Shown here piece by piece: positions 20,791 through 32,770 of a stretch of 64,000 nt of DNA. Every line of letters starts with the position of its first letter. Position 1 is the stretch's first letter. The notes under the pieces are model-generated. The model ran no database searches, was not told where the DNA came from, and was given only the letters and a program-made list of their open reading frames with translations. The stretch lies in the NCBI RefSeq assembly GCF_022750545.1, contig NZ_PUIC01000001.1:186001-250000 (forward strand). The letters run 5' to 3'. The position numbers were made by a program, and so were the translations under genes. This stretch comes from Caulobacter sp. CCUG 60055. Its GTDB lineage: Bacteria; Pseudomonadota; Alphaproteobacteria; Caulobacterales; Caulobacteraceae.

Positions 20791-22037
20791 CCGGAACCAA
20801 CGCCCCCGCTCAGGCGACCGATTACTTCCACGACGAAGTTCCGGTTCCCGGCTCCGAAGAGACCAAGGTCCGCAAGTTCAACATCAACTTCGGCCCGCAA
20901 CACCCGGCCGCGCACGGCGTGCTGCGCCTAGTGCTCGAACTCGACGGCGAGATCGTCGAGCGCGTCGATCCGCATATCGGCCTGCTGCACCGCGGCACCG
21001 AGAAGCTGATGGAAGGGCGGCCTTACACCCAGAACACGCCCTATTTCGACCGTCTCGACTACGTCGCGCCGATGAACCAGGAGCACGCCTTCGTGCTGGC
21101 CATCGAGAAGATGCTCGAGGTCGAGGTGCCGGTCCGGGGCCAGCTGATCCGCGTGCTCTACAGCGAGATCGGCCGCATCCTGAACCACCTGCTCAACGTC
21201 ACCACCCAGGCGATGGACGTCGGCGCGCTGACCCCGCCGCTGTGGGGTTTCGAAGAGCGCGAGAAGCTGATGATCTTCTACGAGCGCGCTTCGGGCGCTC
21301 GCATGCACGCCAACTACTTCCGCCCCGGCGGCGTGCGCCAGGACCTGCCGCCGGCCCTGGTCGCCGATATCGGCGACTGGTGCGCCCAGTTCCCCAAGGT
21401 GCTCGACGACATCGAGGGCCTGATCACTGACAACCGCATCTTCAAGCAGCGCAACGTCGACATCGGCGTGGTGTCCAAGGAAGAGGCGCTGGCCTGGGGC
21501 TTCTCGGGCGTGATGGTGCGCGGCTCCGGCATCGCCTGGGACCTGCGCCGCAACCAGCCCTACGAATGCTACGACGAGCTGGAGTTCGACATCCCGCTCG
21601 GCGTCAACGGCGACTGCTATGACCGTTACCTCTGCCGCGTCGAGGAGATGCGCCAGTCGGTGCGGATCATGCAGCAGTGCGTCGAGCGCCTGCGGAAGAC
21701 GCCCGGCCTGGTGCTGTCCGACGACCACAAGGTTTCGCCGCCCCGTCGCGGCGAGATGAAGCAGTCGATGGAAGCGCTGATCCACCACTTCAAGCTCTAC
21801 ACCGAAGGCTTCCACGTCCCCGAGGGCGAGGTCTACGCCTGCGTCGAGGCCCCCAAGGGCGAGTTCGGCGTATTCTTGGTCGCCGACGGCGGCAACAAGC
21901 CCTACCGCTGCAAGATCCGCGCGCCGGGCTTCCCGCATCTGGCCGCCATGGACTGGATGAACCGCGGCCACATGCTGGCGGACGTCTCCGCCATCCTGGG
22001 CTCGCTCGATATCGTGTTCGGAGAGATCGACCGGTGA
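20787..22037 (+). CDS. nuoD: NADH-quinone oxidoreductase subunit D
   Basis: The 416-residue 49-kDa-type subunit forms the quinone site with NuoB. It shows [31 protein letters not shown] and the C-terminal [19 protein letters not shown], all standard. Quinone-site residues (His of HPAAHG; Tyr in [14 protein letters not shown]) are present. The start overlaps nuoC and the stop overlaps nuoE. Confidence 0.98.
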   Translation: MTGTNAPAQATDYFHDEVPVPGSEETKVRKFNINFGPQHPAAHGVLRLVLELDGEIVERVDPHIGLLHRGTEKLMEGRPYTQNTPYFDRLDYVAPMNQEHAFVLAIEKMLEVEVPVRGQLIRVLYSEIGRILNHLLNVTTQAMDVGALTPPLWGFEEREKLMIFYERASGARMHANYFRPGGVRQDLPPALVADIGDWCAQFPKVLDDIEGLITDNRIFKQRNVDIGVVSKEEALAWGFSGVMVRGSGIAWDLRRNQPYECYDELEFDIPLGVNGDCYDRYLCRVEEMRQSVRIMQQCVERLRKTPGLVLSDDHKVSPPRRGEMKQSMEALIHHFKLYTEGFHVPEGEVYACVEAPKGEFGVFLVADGGNKPYRCKIRAPGFPHLAAMDWMNRGHMLADVSAILGSLDIVFGEIDR

Positions 22038-22714
22038 GCGTCCGTCGCCTCGCAAAAGAGCAACCCGCCAGCTTCGCCTTCAGCAAGGACACCCTGAAGA
22101 AGGCCGAGTGGTGGATCGCCAAGTATCCGGCCGACCGCCGCCAGTCGGCGGTGATCCCGATCCTGTGGCTGGTGCAGAAGCAGGAAGGCTGGGTCTCCGA
22201 GCCGGCGCTGAACGCCATCGCCGAGCTGCTCGGCATGCCGGTGATCCGCGTGTTCGAGGTCGCCACCTTCTACACCATGTTCCAGCTGGAGCCGGTCGGC
22301 AAGGTCGCCCTGGTGCAGCTGTGCGGCACCACGCCGTGCATGCTGCGCGGCGCCAACGACCTGAAGACGGTGCTGGAGGCCAAGATCGGCCCCAAGAACC
22401 ATCTCTCGGCCGACGGCAAGTTCTCGTGGGAAGAGGTCGAATGCCTGGGCGCGTGCTGCAACGCGCCGATGGCGGCGATCAACGACTACTATTACGAGGA
22501 CCTGACGCCGGAGAGCCTGGGCCGGATTCTCGACGACTTCGCCGCCGGCAAGGCCCCCCAGCCGGGCTCGTACGAGGGCCGCAAGTCCTCCGAGCCCAAG
22601 GACGCGGTCCACACCCTGACCGATCCCAAGCTCTATGACGGCTCCGCCGCCAAGAAGATCAAGCTGCCCAATGCTCCGGCCAAGGCGAAGGCCAAGAAGG
22701 AGCCGGCCGCCTGA
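22034..22714 (+). CDS. nuoE: NADH-quinone oxidoreductase subunit E
   Basis: The 226-residue subunit holds the [2Fe-2S] cluster N1a in a thioredoxin-like fold: ligands lie in [14 protein letters not shown] and [16 protein letters not shown] use the GTG at 22034, which forms GTGA with the nuoD stop. The C-terminus carries a Lys/Ala/Pro-rich tail longer than in E. coli, common in alphaproteobacteria. Confidence 0.97.
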   Translation: MSVRRLAKEQPASFAFSKDTLKKAEWWIAKYPADRRQSAVIPILWLVQKQEGWVSEPALNAIAELLGMPVIRVFEVATFYTMFQLEPVGKVALVQLCGTTPCMLRGANDLKTVLEAKIGPKNHLSADGKFSWEEVECLGACCNAPMAAINDYYYEDLTPESLGRILDDFAAGKAPQPGSYEGRKSSEPKDAVHTLTDPKLYDGSAAKKIKLPNAPAKAKAKKEPAA

Positions 22715-22944
22715 TGGCCGACGCCCTGCTCGACATTCCTGGCCAGCGCCGGCGGCTGATGGCGATGTTCGCCGTCTGCGTCGTCGCCTTCGTCGTGGCC
22801 GCGGCCGCGATGGTCGGTCACGCCGTCTTCCATTTCCGCTGGATGCTGCCGGTGGTGATCGTGGCCGTGCTGTCGGGCTTTGGCGCGCAGGCCTGGTTCA
22901 TCCTGGGCTGGATGAAGGCCTCCAAGGCCGGAGGCCCCCGATGA
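22714..22944 (+). CDS. Small membrane protein inside the nuo operon (1)
   Basis: The 76-residue protein has two hydrophobic segments (about residues 17-38 and 43-65) and short basic ends. It starts on the last base of the nuoE stop (TGATG) and its stop overlaps the next small gene. I do not recognise the family. Its position implies coupled translation with complex I subunits; an assembly or accessory role is only inference. Confidence 0.75.
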   Translation: MADALLDIPGQRRRLMAMFAVCVVAFVVAAAAMVGHAVFHFRWMLPVVIVAVLSGFGAQAWFILGWMKASKAGGPR

Positions 22945-23198
22945 GCGAACCGGTCCGCCGCGCCGTCGACGCCCGCGAGCTGCGGGGCGTGGCGCCGATC
23001 GCCCGCGGCGTGGGCCTTTTCGGCTGCATGGCCGGGGCGCTGCTGCTGGCCTACGCCAGTCGAACGCCGGCCGGCGTCCATTCTCCGCTAGGCTATTCGG
23101 CGCTGGCCGTCGTCGCCGTCAGTTGGGCGATTTTCGCCTATGTCATCGTGCGGCGGACGCGGTATGCCCGCGCCCGCGCCCTGAACCCCGAGTCCTGA
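22941..23198 (+). CDS. Small membrane protein inside the nuo operon (2)
   Basis: The 85-residue protein has two predicted membrane helices (about residues 22-41 and 51-70) and a basic C-terminal tail (VRRTRYARARAL). It overlaps the previous gene by 4 nt (ATGA) and ends 3 nt before nuoF. No family is recognised. Confidence 0.75.
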   Translation: MSEPVRRAVDARELRGVAPIARGVGLFGCMAGALLLAYASRTPAGVHSPLGYSALAVVAVSWAIFAYVIVRRTRYARARALNPES

Positions 23199-23201
23199 AG
23201 C

Positions 23202-24518
23202 ATGGTCGGCATTCTCGAAGACAAGGACCGCATCTTCACCAACCTCTACGGCCTCCAGGACTGGCGGCTCGAGGGCGCGAAGAAGCGTGGCGCGTGGAAC
23301 GCGACCAAGGACATGCTCGACTGCGGGCGCGACTGGGTCATCGACCAGGTCAAGAACTCGGGCCTGCGCGGCCGGGGCGGCGCCGGTTTCGGCACCGGCC
23401 TGAAGTGGTCGTTCATGCCCAAGGAAGTGAAGGACCGTCCTCACTACCTGGTGGTCAACGCCGACGAGTCCGAGCCGGGCACCTGCAAGGACCGGGAGAT
23501 CATGCGGCATGACCCGCACCTCCTGATCGAAGGCTGCCTGATCGCCTCGTTCGCGATGCAGGCCCACGCCTGCTACATCTACATCCGCGGCGAATACGTC
23601 CGCGAGCGCGAGATCCTCGAGGAAGCCATCAAGGAGGCCTACGAGGCCAAGCTGGTCGGCAAGAACAACGTCCACGGCTGGGACTTCGACATCTACGTCC
23701 ATCACGGCGCCGGGGCCTATATCTGCGGCGAAGAGACGGCGCTGCTCGAAAGCCTCGAAGGCAAGAAGGGCCAGCCCCGTCTGAAGCCGCCGTTCCCGGC
23801 CGGCGCGGGCCTGTACGGCTGCCCGACCACGGTCAACAACGTCGAGTCGATCGCCGTCGTGGGAACCATCCTGCGCCGCGGAGCCGAGTGGTTCGCGGGC
23901 TTCGGCCGGCCGAACAACACCGGCACCAAGCTGTTCTGCGTCAGCGGCCACGTGAACCTGCCGTGCAACGTCGAAGAGGCGATGAGCATCCCGTTCCGCC
24001 AGCTGATCGAAGATCACTGCGGCGGCATCAAGGGCGGCTGGGGCAATCTGAAGGCGGTCATTCCGGGCGGCTCGTCCGTGCCGATGATCCCGGCCGAGCA
24101 GTGCGAAGATCTGCCGATGGACTTCGACGCCCTGCGCAACCTCAAGTCCGGCCTCGGCACCGCCGCCGTCATCGTCATGGACAAGTCGACTGACCTGGTC
24201 CGGGCGATCGCGCGGATCAGCTACTTCTACAAGCATGAGAGCTGCGGCCAGTGCACGCCGTGCCGCGAAGGCACCGGCTGGATGTGGCGGGTGATGGAGC
24301 GCATGGCGCGAGGGGAGGCCGATCCGAAGGAGATCGACACCCTGCTGGACGTCACCACCCAGGTCGAAGGCCACACCATCTGCGCGCTGGGCGACGCCGC
24401 CGCCTGGCCGATCCAAGGTCTGTTCCGCCACTTCCGCCACGAGGTCGAGGAACGTATCGCCAACTATCGCTCTGGCCGCCCGCACGTGCAGGGCGCCTCG
24501 CTGATCGCGGCGGAGTAA
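23202..24518 (+). CDS. nuoF: NADH-quinone oxidoreductase subunit F
   Basis: The 438-residue subunit binds NADH, FMN and a [4Fe-4S] cluster. The NADH loop is [16 protein letters not shown], the FMN region includes [15 protein letters not shown] and [17 protein letters not shown], and the cluster ligands lie in [15 protein letters not shown] plus a later cysteine in HTICALGD. It is the electron entry point of complex I. Confidence 0.98.
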   Translation: MVGILEDKDRIFTNLYGLQDWRLEGAKKRGAWNATKDMLDCGRDWVIDQVKNSGLRGRGGAGFGTGLKWSFMPKEVKDRPHYLVVNADESEPGTCKDREIMRHDPHLLIEGCLIASFAMQAHACYIYIRGEYVREREILEEAIKEAYEAKLVGKNNVHGWDFDIYVHHGAGAYICGEETALLESLEGKKGQPRLKPPFPAGAGLYGCPTTVNNVESIAVVGTILRRGAEWFAGFGRPNNTGTKLFCVSGHVNLPCNVEEAMSIPFRQLIEDHCGGIKGGWGNLKAVIPGGSSVPMIPAEQCEDLPMDFDALRNLKSGLGTAAVIVMDKSTDLVRAIARISYFYKHESCGQCTPCREGTGWMWRVMERMARGEADPKEIDTLLDVTTQVEGHTICALGDAAAWPIQGLFRHFRHEVEERIANYRSGRPHVQGASLIAAE

Positions 24519-24522
24519 CGAC

Positions 24523-26592
24523 ATGCCCAAAGCCAAGGTCAACGGCGTCGAGGTCGAGTTCGAACCCGGCATGACGGTTCTGCAGGTCGCGGAGCTGGCC
24601 GGCGAGGAGATCCCGCGCTTCTGCTATCACGAGCGGCTGTCGATCGCCGGCAACTGCCGCATGTGCCTGGTCGAGGTGAAGCCCGGTCCGCCGAAGCCCC
24701 AGGCTTCGTGCGCGTTGCCGGCCGCCGAGAACCAGGAGATCTTCACCAACACGCCGATGGTGAAGAAGGCCCGCGAAGGGGTGATGGAGTTCCTGCTCAT
24801 CAACCACCCGCTGGACTGCCCGATCTGCGACCAGGGCGGCGAGTGCGACCTGCAGGACCAGGCCATGGGCTATGGCCGCGACGGTTCTCGTTATGAGGAG
24901 AACAAGCGCGCGGTCGAAGAGAAGTACATGGGGCCGTTGATCAAGACGGTCATGACCCGCTGCATCCAATGCACCCGTTGCGTGCGCTTCATCACCGAAG
25001 TGGCCGGCGTGCCGGACATCGGTCTGATCAGCCGCGGCGAAGACGTTGAGATCACGACCTATCTGGACAAGGCGGTCGGCTCCGAGCTGTCGGCCAACGT
25101 CATCGACCTGTGCCCCGTCGGCGCCCTGACCTCGAAGCCCTACGCCTTCAACGCCCGTCCGTGGGAGTTGAAGAAGACCGAGAGCGTCGACGTCATGGAC
25201 GCGCTCGGCTCGGCGATCCGCGTCGACGCCCGCGCCAACGAAGTGATGCGCGTGCTGCCGCGCATCAACGACGACATCAACGAGGAATGGATCTCGGACA
25301 AGACGCGCTACGCCTGCGACGGCCTGCTGCGTCAGCGTCTGGACCGGCCCTATATCCGCGAAGCCGGCAAGCTGCGCGCCGCGACCTGGGCCGAGGCGTT
25401 CGCCGCCGTGGCCGCCAAGGTCAAGGCCGCCAAGCCCGAGCGCATCGGCGTCATCGCCGGCGACGTGCAGGACGCGGAATCGATGAAGGCCGCGCTCGAC
25501 CTGTTCGGCGGCCTGGGCGTGACCAGCCTCGACTGCCGCCAGGACGGCGCCCAGGTCGGCGGCGGGCAACGCGAAGCCTATCTGTTCAACACCACCATCG
25601 CCGGCCTGGACCAGGCCGACGCCATCCTGCTGGTCGGCTGCAACCCGCGCCTGGAAGCGCCGGTGCTCAACGCGCGCCTGCGCAAGGCCTGGATTTCCGG
25701 CCGCGCCCAGATCGGCGTGATCGGCGAGCGCGTCGACCTGACCTACGACTACGAGCACCTGGGCGCCGGCCCGGCCTCGCTGAAGACCCTGGTCAAGGCC
25801 AAGAGCGGCTTCGCCAAGGTGCTCAAGGACGCCAAGAACCCGGTGATCATCGTCGGCGGCGGCGCTCTCGCCCGTGAGGACGGCTCGGCGGTGCTGGCCA
25901 TGGCGGCCGGGGCGGCCAAGACCTTCGGCGCGGTGCGCGAGGACTGGAACGGCTTCAACGTGCTGCACACGGCCGCGAGCCGCGTGGGCGGTCTCGATCT
26001 CGGCTTCCTGCCGGGCGAGGGCGGCCTGTCGGCCAGGCAGATGGTCGCCAAGGGCGCGCTCGACGTGCTGTTCCTGCTCGGCGCCGACGAGGCCGACCTG
26101 TCGCAGACCGACGCTTTCGTCGTCTATCTGGGCACGCATGGCGACGCCGGCGCGCACCGCGCCGACGTGATTCTGCCGGGCGCGGCCTATACCGAAAAGA
26201 ACGGCCTTTACGTCAACACCGAGGGCCGGGTTCAGATGGCCTCGCGCGCGGTGTTCCCGAAGGGCGAGGCGCGCGAAGACTGGGCGATCCTGCGGGCGCT
26301 GTCCGAGCGCCTGGGCGCCAAGCTGCCCTATGACAGCCTGGACCAGCTGCGCGCCAAGCTGTTCGCCGATCATCCGAGCTTCGGCCAGATCGACTACGCG
26401 CCCGGCGCGGCGACGGCGGCTGGCTTCGACCTGGGCGCGGTGGGCGGCAAGGGCGAGGCGGACGACGCCGTCTTCGGGCCGGCGATCAAGGACTTCTATC
26501 TGACCAATCCGATCGCGCGGGCCAGCGTGACGATGGCGGAATGCTCCGCCGTCGCCGCTCAGTCGCGCGCCAAGCTGGTCGCGGCGGAGTAG
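24523..26592 (+). CDS. nuoG: NADH-quinone oxidoreductase subunit G
   Basis: The 689-residue subunit carries several Fe-S clusters. The N-terminal [2Fe-2S] ligands are in [15 protein letters not shown] and the later cysteine of ASCALP. Next come the His-containing N5 motif ([17 protein letters not shown]), the [10 protein letters not shown] cluster and [10 protein letters not shown]. The large C-terminal domain is molybdopterin-oxidoreductase-like but without cofactor, as in mitochondrial-type complex I. It follows nuoF by 4 nt. Confidence 0.97.
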   Translation: MPKAKVNGVEVEFEPGMTVLQVAELAGEEIPRFCYHERLSIAGNCRMCLVEVKPGPPKPQASCALPAAENQEIFTNTPMVKKAREGVMEFLLINHPLDCPICDQGGECDLQDQAMGYGRDGSRYEENKRAVEEKYMGPLIKTVMTRCIQCTRCVRFITEVAGVPDIGLISRGEDVEITTYLDKAVGSELSANVIDLCPVGALTSKPYAFNARPWELKKTESVDVMDALGSAIRVDARANEVMRVLPRINDDINEEWISDKTRYACDGLLRQRLDRPYIREAGKLRAATWAEAFAAVAAKVKAAKPERIGVIAGDVQDAESMKAALDLFGGLGVTSLDCRQDGAQVGGGQREAYLFNTTIAGLDQADAILLVGCNPRLEAPVLNARLRKAWISGRAQIGVIGERVDLTYDYEHLGAGPASLKTLVKAKSGFAKVLKDAKNPVIIVGGGALAREDGSAVLAMAAGAAKTFGAVREDWNGFNVLHTAASRVGGLDLGFLPGEGGLSARQMVAKGALDVLFLLGADEADLSQTDAFVVYLGTHGDAGAHRADVILPGAAYTEKNGLYVNTEGRVQMASRAVFPKGEAREDWAILRALSERLGAKLPYDSLDQLRAKLFADHPSFGQIDYAPGAATAAGFDLGAVGGKGEADDAVFGPAIKDFYLTNPIARASVTMAECSAVAAQSRAKLVAAE

Positions 26593-26611
26593 GGCGGTGC
26601 AGGGGAACGCT

Positions 26612-27676
26612 GTGAACTTTTGGGGCACGCCCGGCGGCTGGGCGCTGATCACCGTCGGCCAGGTGCTGCTGGTGATGGTCGGCGTGCTGATCTCGCTCGC
26701 CTTCCTGCTGTGGGGCGACCGCAAGATCTGGGCCGGCGTGCAGATGCGCAAGGGCCCGAACGTGGTCGGGCCGTTCGGCCTGTTTCAGTCCTTCGCCGAC
26801 TTCATCAAGTTCGTCCTGAAAGAGATCACCGTGCCGTCGGGCGCCGACAAGTCGGTGTTCCTGCTGGCCCCGGTGATCAGCTTCGTGCTGGCCTTCGCCG
26901 CCTGGGCGGTGATCCCGTTCGGGCCGGGCTGGGCGGTGTCGAACATCAATGTCGGCGTCCTCTACCTGTTCGCCATCTCATCGCTCGGCGTCTACGGCAT
27001 CATCATGGGCGGCTGGGCTTCGAACTCGAAGTACCCGTTCCTTGGCGGCCTGCGCTCGGCGGCGCAGATGGTTTCGTACGAAGTCTCGCTCGGCTTCATC
27101 ATCATCACGGTGATCCTGCTGGTCGGTTCGATGAACCTGCAGACCATCGTCGAGCATCAGGCCGGCGGCTTCTGGAACTGGAACGTTTTCGGCGGCGGCC
27201 TCAAGAACCTGCCCATGGCCATCGTCATGATCCCGATGATGGTGATGTTCTTCGTCTCGGCCCTGGCCGAGACCAACCGCCCGCCCTTCGACCTGCCCGA
27301 GGCCGAATCCGAACTGGTCGCCGGCTATCAGGTCGAGTACTCCTCGACCCCCTACCTGCTGTTCATGATCGGCGAATATTCCAACATCGTGCTGATGTGC
27401 GGGATGATCACCATCCTGTTCTTCGGCGGCTGGCAGGCGCCGTTCCCGACGCCGTTCACCGCCTCCTGGGCGCCCTGGGCGCTCGGCCTGTTCGGCCTTG
27501 CCTGGTTCGCCATCAAGATCGTCTTCTGGTTCTTCATGTTCGCCATGGTGAAGGCCATCGTCCCCCGGTACCGCTACGACCAGTTGATGCGCCTGGGCTG
27601 GAAAGTGTTCCTGCCCACCTCGCTGGTCGCCGTGGTCGTCGTCGCCGCCTGGCGCGTATTCGGCCCGGCCGCTTAA
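26612..27676 (+). CDS. nuoH: NADH-quinone oxidoreductase subunit H
   Basis: The roughly 354-residue membrane subunit forms part of the quinone channel, with family signatures [40 protein letters not shown] and [15 protein letters not shown] chose the GTG at 26612 ([10 protein letters not shown]) because AGGGGAACGC lies just before it; a GTG at 26597 is also open. Confidence 0.97.
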   Translation: MNFWGTPGGWALITVGQVLLVMVGVLISLAFLLWGDRKIWAGVQMRKGPNVVGPFGLFQSFADFIKFVLKEITVPSGADKSVFLLAPVISFVLAFAAWAVIPFGPGWAVSNINVGVLYLFAISSLGVYGIIMGGWASNSKYPFLGGLRSAAQMVSYEVSLGFIIITVILLVGSMNLQTIVEHQAGGFWNWNVFGGGLKNLPMAIVMIPMMVMFFVSALAETNRPPFDLPEAESELVAGYQVEYSSTPYLLFMIGEYSNIVLMCGMITILFFGGWQAPFPTPFTASWAPWALGLFGLAWFAIKIVFWFFMFAMVKAIVPRYRYDQLMRLGWKVFLPTSLVAVVVVAAWRVFGPAA

Positions 27677-27685
27677 GGAGCGCAA

Positions 27686-28183
27686 ATGTCTTTCGCTGCT
27701 CGCATCAGCCAAGCCGCCAGGGGCGCGGCCTTGATGGACTTCACCGGGGCCTTCGGCTTGGCGATGAAGCACATGCTGCGCCCCAAGAAGACCGTGCTCT
27801 ATCCCAACGAGCGCGGTCCCCAGTCGCCGCGCTTCCGCGGCGAGCACGCCCTGCGCCGCTATCCGAACGGCGAGGAGCGCTGCATCGCCTGCAAGCTGTG
27901 CGAGGCGGTCTGCCCGGCCCAGGCCATCACCATCGAGGCCGAACCGCGCGCCGACGGCTCGCGCCGGACGACCCGCTACGACATCGACATGGTCAAGTGC
28001 ATCTACTGCGGTCTGTGCCAGGAGGCCTGCCCGGTCGACGCCATCGTCGAAGGCCCGAACACCGAGTTCGCGGTCGAGACGCGCGAAGAGCTTTATTACG
28101 ACAAGCAACGCCTGCTCGATAACGGTGATCGTTGGGAGCGGGAGATCGCGAAGAACCTGGAACTCGACGCGCCCTACCGATAA
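27686..28183 (+). CDS. nuoI: NADH-quinone oxidoreductase subunit I
   Basis: The 165-residue subunit contains two [4Fe-4S] clusters (N6a, N6b), with the ferredoxin motifs [16 protein letters not shown] and [16 protein letters not shown]. It links NuoG to NuoB in the electron path. An 84-nt gap before nuoJ is the only sizeable spacer in the operon. Confidence 0.98.
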   Translation: MSFAARISQAARGAALMDFTGAFGLAMKHMLRPKKTVLYPNERGPQSPRFRGEHALRRYPNGEERCIACKLCEAVCPAQAITIEAEPRADGSRRTTRYDIDMVKCIYCGLCQEACPVDAIVEGPNTEFAVETREELYYDKQRLLDNGDRWEREIAKNLELDAPYR

Positions 28184-28267
28184 GAGACGGGCGCGATTCC
28201 GAGGGGCCGGCGGCGCAGTCGCCATCAAGGGCTCCTCTTGTGTGTGAATGAGGAGCGTGAGCGGCCG

Positions 28268-28900
28268 ATGGGCTTGCAGGCGATCGCCTTCTATCTGCTG
28301 GCGGCTGTGACTTTGGGGGCGGGGTTCCTCGTGGTCACGGCGCGGAACCCCGTGCACTCGGTGCTGTTCCTAATCCTGGCCTTCTTTACGGCGGCCGGAC
28401 TGTTCGTGCTTCTCGGCGCGGAATTCCTCGCGATGCTGCTCGTCGTCGTCTACGTCGGCGCGGTCGCGGTGCTGTTCCTGTTCGTCGTGATGATGCTGGA
28501 CGTCGACTTCTCGGCCTTGCGGGCGGGCTTCGCCCGCTACCTGCCGATAGGTCTGGTCGTCGGCGGCGTCCTGGCTGTCGAGATGGTCCTGGTGGCCGTC
28601 ACCGTGGCGCTGAAGGGCGCGGCGGCCGCGCACGACGCGCCGCTGGTCCCCAGCCACGAGGTCACCAACGCCGAGGCCATCGGGCGGGTGCTCTACACCG
28701 ACTACGTCTATTTCTTCCAGGCCGCGGGCCTGGTCCTGCTGGTGGCCATGATCGGCGCGATCGTGCTGACCCTGCGCCACAAGCCGGGCGTCAAGCGCCA
28801 GGACATCGCCAAGCAGGTGGCGCGTACGCCCAAGACCGGCATGAAGCTCGTCCAGATCCAGAGCGGCCAAGGCGTCCGGGAAGAGGGGATTTCCGAATGA
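28268..28900 (+). CDS. nuoJ: NADH-quinone oxidoreductase subunit J
   Basis: The 210-residue membrane subunit has five hydrophobic segments, including [20 protein letters not shown] and the pi-bulge helix [20 protein letters not shown] that gates proton movement. ATG 28268 gives the usual N-terminus ([11 protein letters not shown]). The stop overlaps nuoK. Confidence 0.97.
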   Translation: MGLQAIAFYLLAAVTLGAGFLVVTARNPVHSVLFLILAFFTAAGLFVLLGAEFLAMLLVVVYVGAVAVLFLFVVMMLDVDFSALRAGFARYLPIGLVVGGVLAVEMVLVAVTVALKGAAAAHDAPLVPSHEVTNAEAIGRVLYTDYVYFFQAAGLVLLVAMIGAIVLTLRHKPGVKRQDIAKQVARTPKTGMKLVQIQSGQGVREEGISE

Positions 28901-29205
28901 CCATCGGCCTTCCGCATTATCTCGCGGTGGCGGCGATCCTGTTCACCATCGGCGTGTTCGGGATCATCATGAACCGCAAGAACATCATCATCATCCTGAT
29001 GTCGGTCGAACTGATCCTGCTCGCCGTCAACATCAACCTGGTGGCGTTCTCGGTCTACCTGCACGACGTGGTCGGCCAGATCTACGCCATGTTCGTACTG
29101 ACCGTCGCCGCGGCCGAGGCCGCGGTCGGCCTGGCGATCCTCGTCACGTTCTTCCGCAACCGCGGCGACATCGCCGTGGACGACGCGTCGATGATGAAGG
29201 GCTGA
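28897..29205 (+). CDS. nuoK: NADH-quinone oxidoreductase subunit K
   Basis: The 102-residue subunit has three membrane helices and the conserved glutamates in [14 protein letters not shown] and [11 protein letters not shown], which carry protons in this family. It starts within the nuoJ stop (ATGA). Confidence 0.98.
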   Translation: MTIGLPHYLAVAAILFTIGVFGIIMNRKNIIIILMSVELILLAVNINLVAFSVYLHDVVGQIYAMFVLTVAAAEAAVGLAILVTFFRNRGDIAVDDASMMKG

Positions 29206-29207
29206 CG

Positions 29208-31253
29208 ATGTCGCACTCGCTTATCGTATCCCTTCTGGTCTTCGCGCCGCTGCTCGGCGCGGTCGTCGCCGGCCTGTTCGGCCGGCGGATCGGAAACGTC
29301 GCCTCGCAGAGCGTGACCACCGGCCTGCTGCTGGCCGCCTGCGCCCTGGCCTGGACCACCTTCGTCGGCATGACCTGGGGCGGCTGGGAGCCGTTCACCG
29401 TCGCGCTCGCGCCCTTCATCCACGTCGGCAAGTTTGTCGCCGACTGGTCGATCCGCATCGACGCCCTGTCGTCGGTGATGCTGATCGTGGTGACCACCGT
29501 CTCGTCGCTGGTCCACGTCTACAGCTGGGGCTACATGGCCGAGGACGACAGCAAGCCGCGCTTCTTCGCGTACCTGTCGCTGTTCACCTTCGCCATGCTG
29601 TCGCTGGTCACCGCCGCCGACTTCATGCAGATGTTCTTCGGCTGGGAAGGCGTGGGCCTGGCCTCGTACCTGCTGATCGGCTTCTGGTTCAAGAAGCCGA
29701 CCGCCAACGCCGCCTCGATCAAGGCCTTCGTGGTCAATCGCGTCGGCGACTTCGGCTTCGCCCTCGGCATCATGACCGTCTTCTGGGCCTTCGGTTCGAT
29801 CAAGTTCGCCGAGATCTTCCCCCAGATCGCCTCGCACGCCCACCTGGCCTGGACCTTCGCCGGCCGCCAATGGCCGCTGATCGACCTCGCCTGCGCGCTG
29901 CTGTTCGTCGGCGCCATGGGCAAGTCGGCGCAGTTCTTCCTGCACACCTGGTTGCCTGACGCCATGGAGGGCCCGACCCCGGTCTCGGCCCTGATCCACG
30001 CGGCGACCATGGTCACCGCCGGCGTCTACATGGTCTGCCTGCTGTCGCCGATGTTCGAGTACGCGCCGGTCGCCAAGCAGATCGTCACCGTCATCGGCGC
30101 TGTGACGGCCCTGTTCGCCGCCACCGTCGGCCTGGCGCAGAACGACATCAAGCGCGTCATCGCCTATTCGACCTGTTCGCAGCTCGGCTACATGTTCTTC
30201 GCCGCCGGCGTCGGCGCCTATCAGGGCGCGATGTTCCACCTGTTCACGCACGCCTTCTTCAAGGCGCTGCTGTTCCTGGGCGCCGGCTCGGTGATCATGG
30301 GCATGCACCACGAGCAGGACATGCGGAAGATGGGCGGCCTGTGGCGGCTGATGCCGATCACCTATGCGGTGATGCTCATCGGCACCATCGCCATCACCGG
30401 CATGGGCCTGCCGGGGCTGGAGCTCGGCTTCGCCGGCTTCTATTCGAAGGACGCCATCATCGAGAGCGCCTTCGTCGCCGGCCAGCACAATCCGGTCGGC
30501 ATGTTCGCCTTCATCATCGGCGTCATCGTCGCCGGCCTGACCGCCTTCTATTCCTGGCGCCTGGTGTTCATGACCTTCCACGGCCACGCCAAGTGGGGAC
30601 ACGACCACCATGCCGACGACCATGGCCACGCTCACGACGACGGCCATCACGCCGCCCATGACGACCATCACGGCCATGGCCACGACCACAAGCCGCACGA
30701 GAGCCCGTGGGTGGTGATCCTGCCGCTGCTGGCGCTGTCGGTCGGCGCGATCTTCGCCGGCGGCGTCTTCGTCGAGAAGTTCATCGGCGAAGAGCGCGGC
30801 GAGTTCTGGGGCAAGGCCATCTTCACCGGCGCGGGCAACACCGTGCTCGAGAACCTGCGCCACATTCCGGAGTGGGTGACGCTGGCTCCGCTGGTCGTCT
30901 CGGTGATCGGCCTCATCGCCGCCTGGTACGTCTACGTCCTGCGCGAGGGCATGGGCGCTCGGATCGCCGCCGGGAAGGGGCCGCTGTGGACCTTCTTCTA
31001 CAACAAGTGGTTCTTCGACGAGCTGTACGAGGCGACCTTCGTGCGCGCCGCGCGCTTCCTGGGCGACCTGTTCTGGAAGGGCGGCGACCAGAAGGTCATC
31101 GACGGGCTAGGCCCCAACGGCGTCGCCGCGGCCTCCTATCTCGTCGGCCGCCGCACCGGCCGGCTGCAGACCGGCTATCTCTATCACTACGCGTTCGTGA
31201 TGCTGCTGGGCGTCGCCGGTCTTTTGACCTACGCGATCCTGAAGTGGCGCTGA
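29208..31253 (+). CDS. nuoL: NADH-quinone oxidoreductase subunit L
   Basis: The 681-residue antiporter-like distal pump subunit has signatures [39 protein letters not shown] and [10 protein letters not shown], with the key Glu, Lys and His residues of the channel. Between about residues 458 and 503 there is a loop with some 17 histidines (repeats of HDHH, GHAH, GHGHDH), which probably faces outward and could bind metal. The C-terminal amphipathic helix and terminal membrane segment are present. Confidence 0.97.
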   Translation: MSHSLIVSLLVFAPLLGAVVAGLFGRRIGNVASQSVTTGLLLAACALAWTTFVGMTWGGWEPFTVALAPFIHVGKFVADWSIRIDALSSVMLIVVTTVSSLVHVYSWGYMAEDDSKPRFFAYLSLFTFAMLSLVTAADFMQMFFGWEGVGLASYLLIGFWFKKPTANAASIKAFVVNRVGDFGFALGIMTVFWAFGSIKFAEIFPQIASHAHLAWTFAGRQWPLIDLACALLFVGAMGKSAQFFLHTWLPDAMEGPTPVSALIHAATMVTAGVYMVCLLSPMFEYAPVAKQIVTVIGAVTALFAATVGLAQNDIKRVIAYSTCSQLGYMFFAAGVGAYQGAMFHLFTHAFFKALLFLGAGSVIMGMHHEQDMRKMGGLWRLMPITYAVMLIGTIAITGMGLPGLELGFAGFYSKDAIIESAFVAGQHNPVGMFAFIIGVIVAGLTAFYSWRLVFMTFHGHAKWGHDHHADDHGHAHDDGHHAAHDDHHGHGHDHKPHESPWVVILPLLALSVGAIFAGGVFVEKFIGEERGEFWGKAIFTGAGNTVLENLRHIPEWVTLAPLVVSVIGLIAAWYVYVLREGMGARIAAGKGPLWTFFYNKWFFDELYEATFVRAARFLGDLFWKGGDQKVIDGLGPNGVAAASYLVGRRTGRLQTGYLYHYAFVMLLGVAGLLTYAILKWR

Positions 31254-31266
31254 GGGAGCAACGACC

Positions 31267-32757
31267 ATGACCGGCATCCTCAGCCTCACAACCTTCTCGC
31301 CGCTGGTCGGCGTGATCGCCATCCTCGCCCTGCGCGCCTTCGGCGGCGGCGGCGATCAGGCGGCGGTCAACCGCGCCGCCAAGTGGATCGCGCTCGTCAC
31401 CAGCTTCGCGACCTTCGCCCTGTCGATCCTGCTGGTGTTCAAGTTCGACGCCGCCAACCCCGGCTTCCAGTTCGTGGAGGACCTGAACTGGTTCGCCGGC
31501 CTGCACTACCGCATGGGCGTCGACGGCATCTCGATCCTGTTCGTGCTGCTGACCGCCTTCCTGCTGCCGCTGTGCATCGCCGCCAGTTGGGACTCGATCG
31601 AGAACCGCGTGCTCGAATACCTGATCGCCTTCCTAATCCTGGAAGTGCTGGTCATCGGCGTGTTCTGCGCGCTCGATCTCGTGCTGTTCTATCTGTTCTT
31701 CGAAGGTCAGCTGCTGCCGATGTTCCTGATCATCGGCGTGTGGGGCGGAAAGAACCGGGTCTACGCGGCCTACAAGTTCTTCCTCTACACCCTGCTGGGT
31801 TCGGTGCTGATGCTGGTGGCGATCCTGGCCATGATCAGCATCGCGCACACCACCTCGATCCCGGCGCTGATGGCCTTCAAGTTCGCGCCGCAGGTGCAGA
31901 CCTTCCTATGGCTGGCCTTCTTCGCCTCGTTCGCGGTGAAGATGCCGATGTGGCCGGTCCACACCTGGTTGCCCGACGCCCACGTCGAGGCGCCGACCGC
32001 GGGCTCGGTCATCCTGGCCGGCATCCTGCTGAAGATGGGCGGTTACGGCTTCCTGCGCTTCAGCCTGCCGATGTTCCCGCAGGCCAGCCAGCTGTTCACG
32101 CCGCTGGTGTTCGCCCTGTCGGTGATCGCCATCGTCTACACCTCGCTGGTCGCCTTCCGTCAGGTCGACATCAAGAAGCTGATCGCCTACTCGTCGGTGG
32201 CGCACATGGGCTTCGTGACCATGGGCATCTTCTCCGGCAACGCCTACGGCGTGCAGGGGGCGATCTTCCAGATGCTCAGCCACGGGGTGATCTCGGGCGC
32301 GCTCTTCCTCTGCGTCGGCGTGGTCTATGACCGCATGCACACCCGCGAGATCGCCTTCTACGGCGGACTGGTGAACCGTATGCCCTGGTACGCGGCGACC
32401 TTCATGCTGTTCACCATGGGCAATGTCGGCCTGCCGGGCACCTCGGGTTTCGTCGGCGAGATCCTGACCATGACCGGGGCCTACGGCGTCTCGACCTGGA
32501 CGGCGATCGCCGCCGCCAGCGGGGTGATCTTCTCGGCGGTCTACGCGCTGACCCTCTATCGCAAGGTCATCTTCGGCGAGATGGTCAATCCCAAGCTCGC
32601 CGCCATCGAGGACCTCAACTGGCGCGAGGTGACGATCTTCGTCCCGCTGATCGCCGCCACCTTGATCCTCGGCGTGCAGCCCAACCTGATTTTCAACCTC
32701 ACCACCGCCTCGGTGGACGGACTGGTGTCCGTCTACAAGGCCGCCGTGGGCGGGTGA
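31267..32757 (+). CDS. nuoM: NADH-quinone oxidoreductase subunit M
   Basis: The 496-residue antiporter-like subunit shows [19 protein letters not shown] (channel glutamate), [20 protein letters not shown] and [13 protein letters not shown], the standard Mrp/NuoM landmarks. It follows nuoL by 13 nt. Confidence 0.98.
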   Translation: MTGILSLTTFSPLVGVIAILALRAFGGGGDQAAVNRAAKWIALVTSFATFALSILLVFKFDAANPGFQFVEDLNWFAGLHYRMGVDGISILFVLLTAFLLPLCIAASWDSIENRVLEYLIAFLILEVLVIGVFCALDLVLFYLFFEGQLLPMFLIIGVWGGKNRVYAAYKFFLYTLLGSVLMLVAILAMISIAHTTSIPALMAFKFAPQVQTFLWLAFFASFAVKMPMWPVHTWLPDAHVEAPTAGSVILAGILLKMGGYGFLRFSLPMFPQASQLFTPLVFALSVIAIVYTSLVAFRQVDIKKLIAYSSVAHMGFVTMGIFSGNAYGVQGAIFQMLSHGVISGALFLCVGVVYDRMHTREIAFYGGLVNRMPWYAATFMLFTMGNVGLPGTSGFVGEILTMTGAYGVSTWTAIAAASGVIFSAVYALTLYRKVIFGEMVNPKLAAIEDLNWREVTIFVPLIAATLILGVQPNLIFNLTTASVDGLVSVYKAAVGG

Positions 32758-32770
32758 GGGGAGCGTATCG

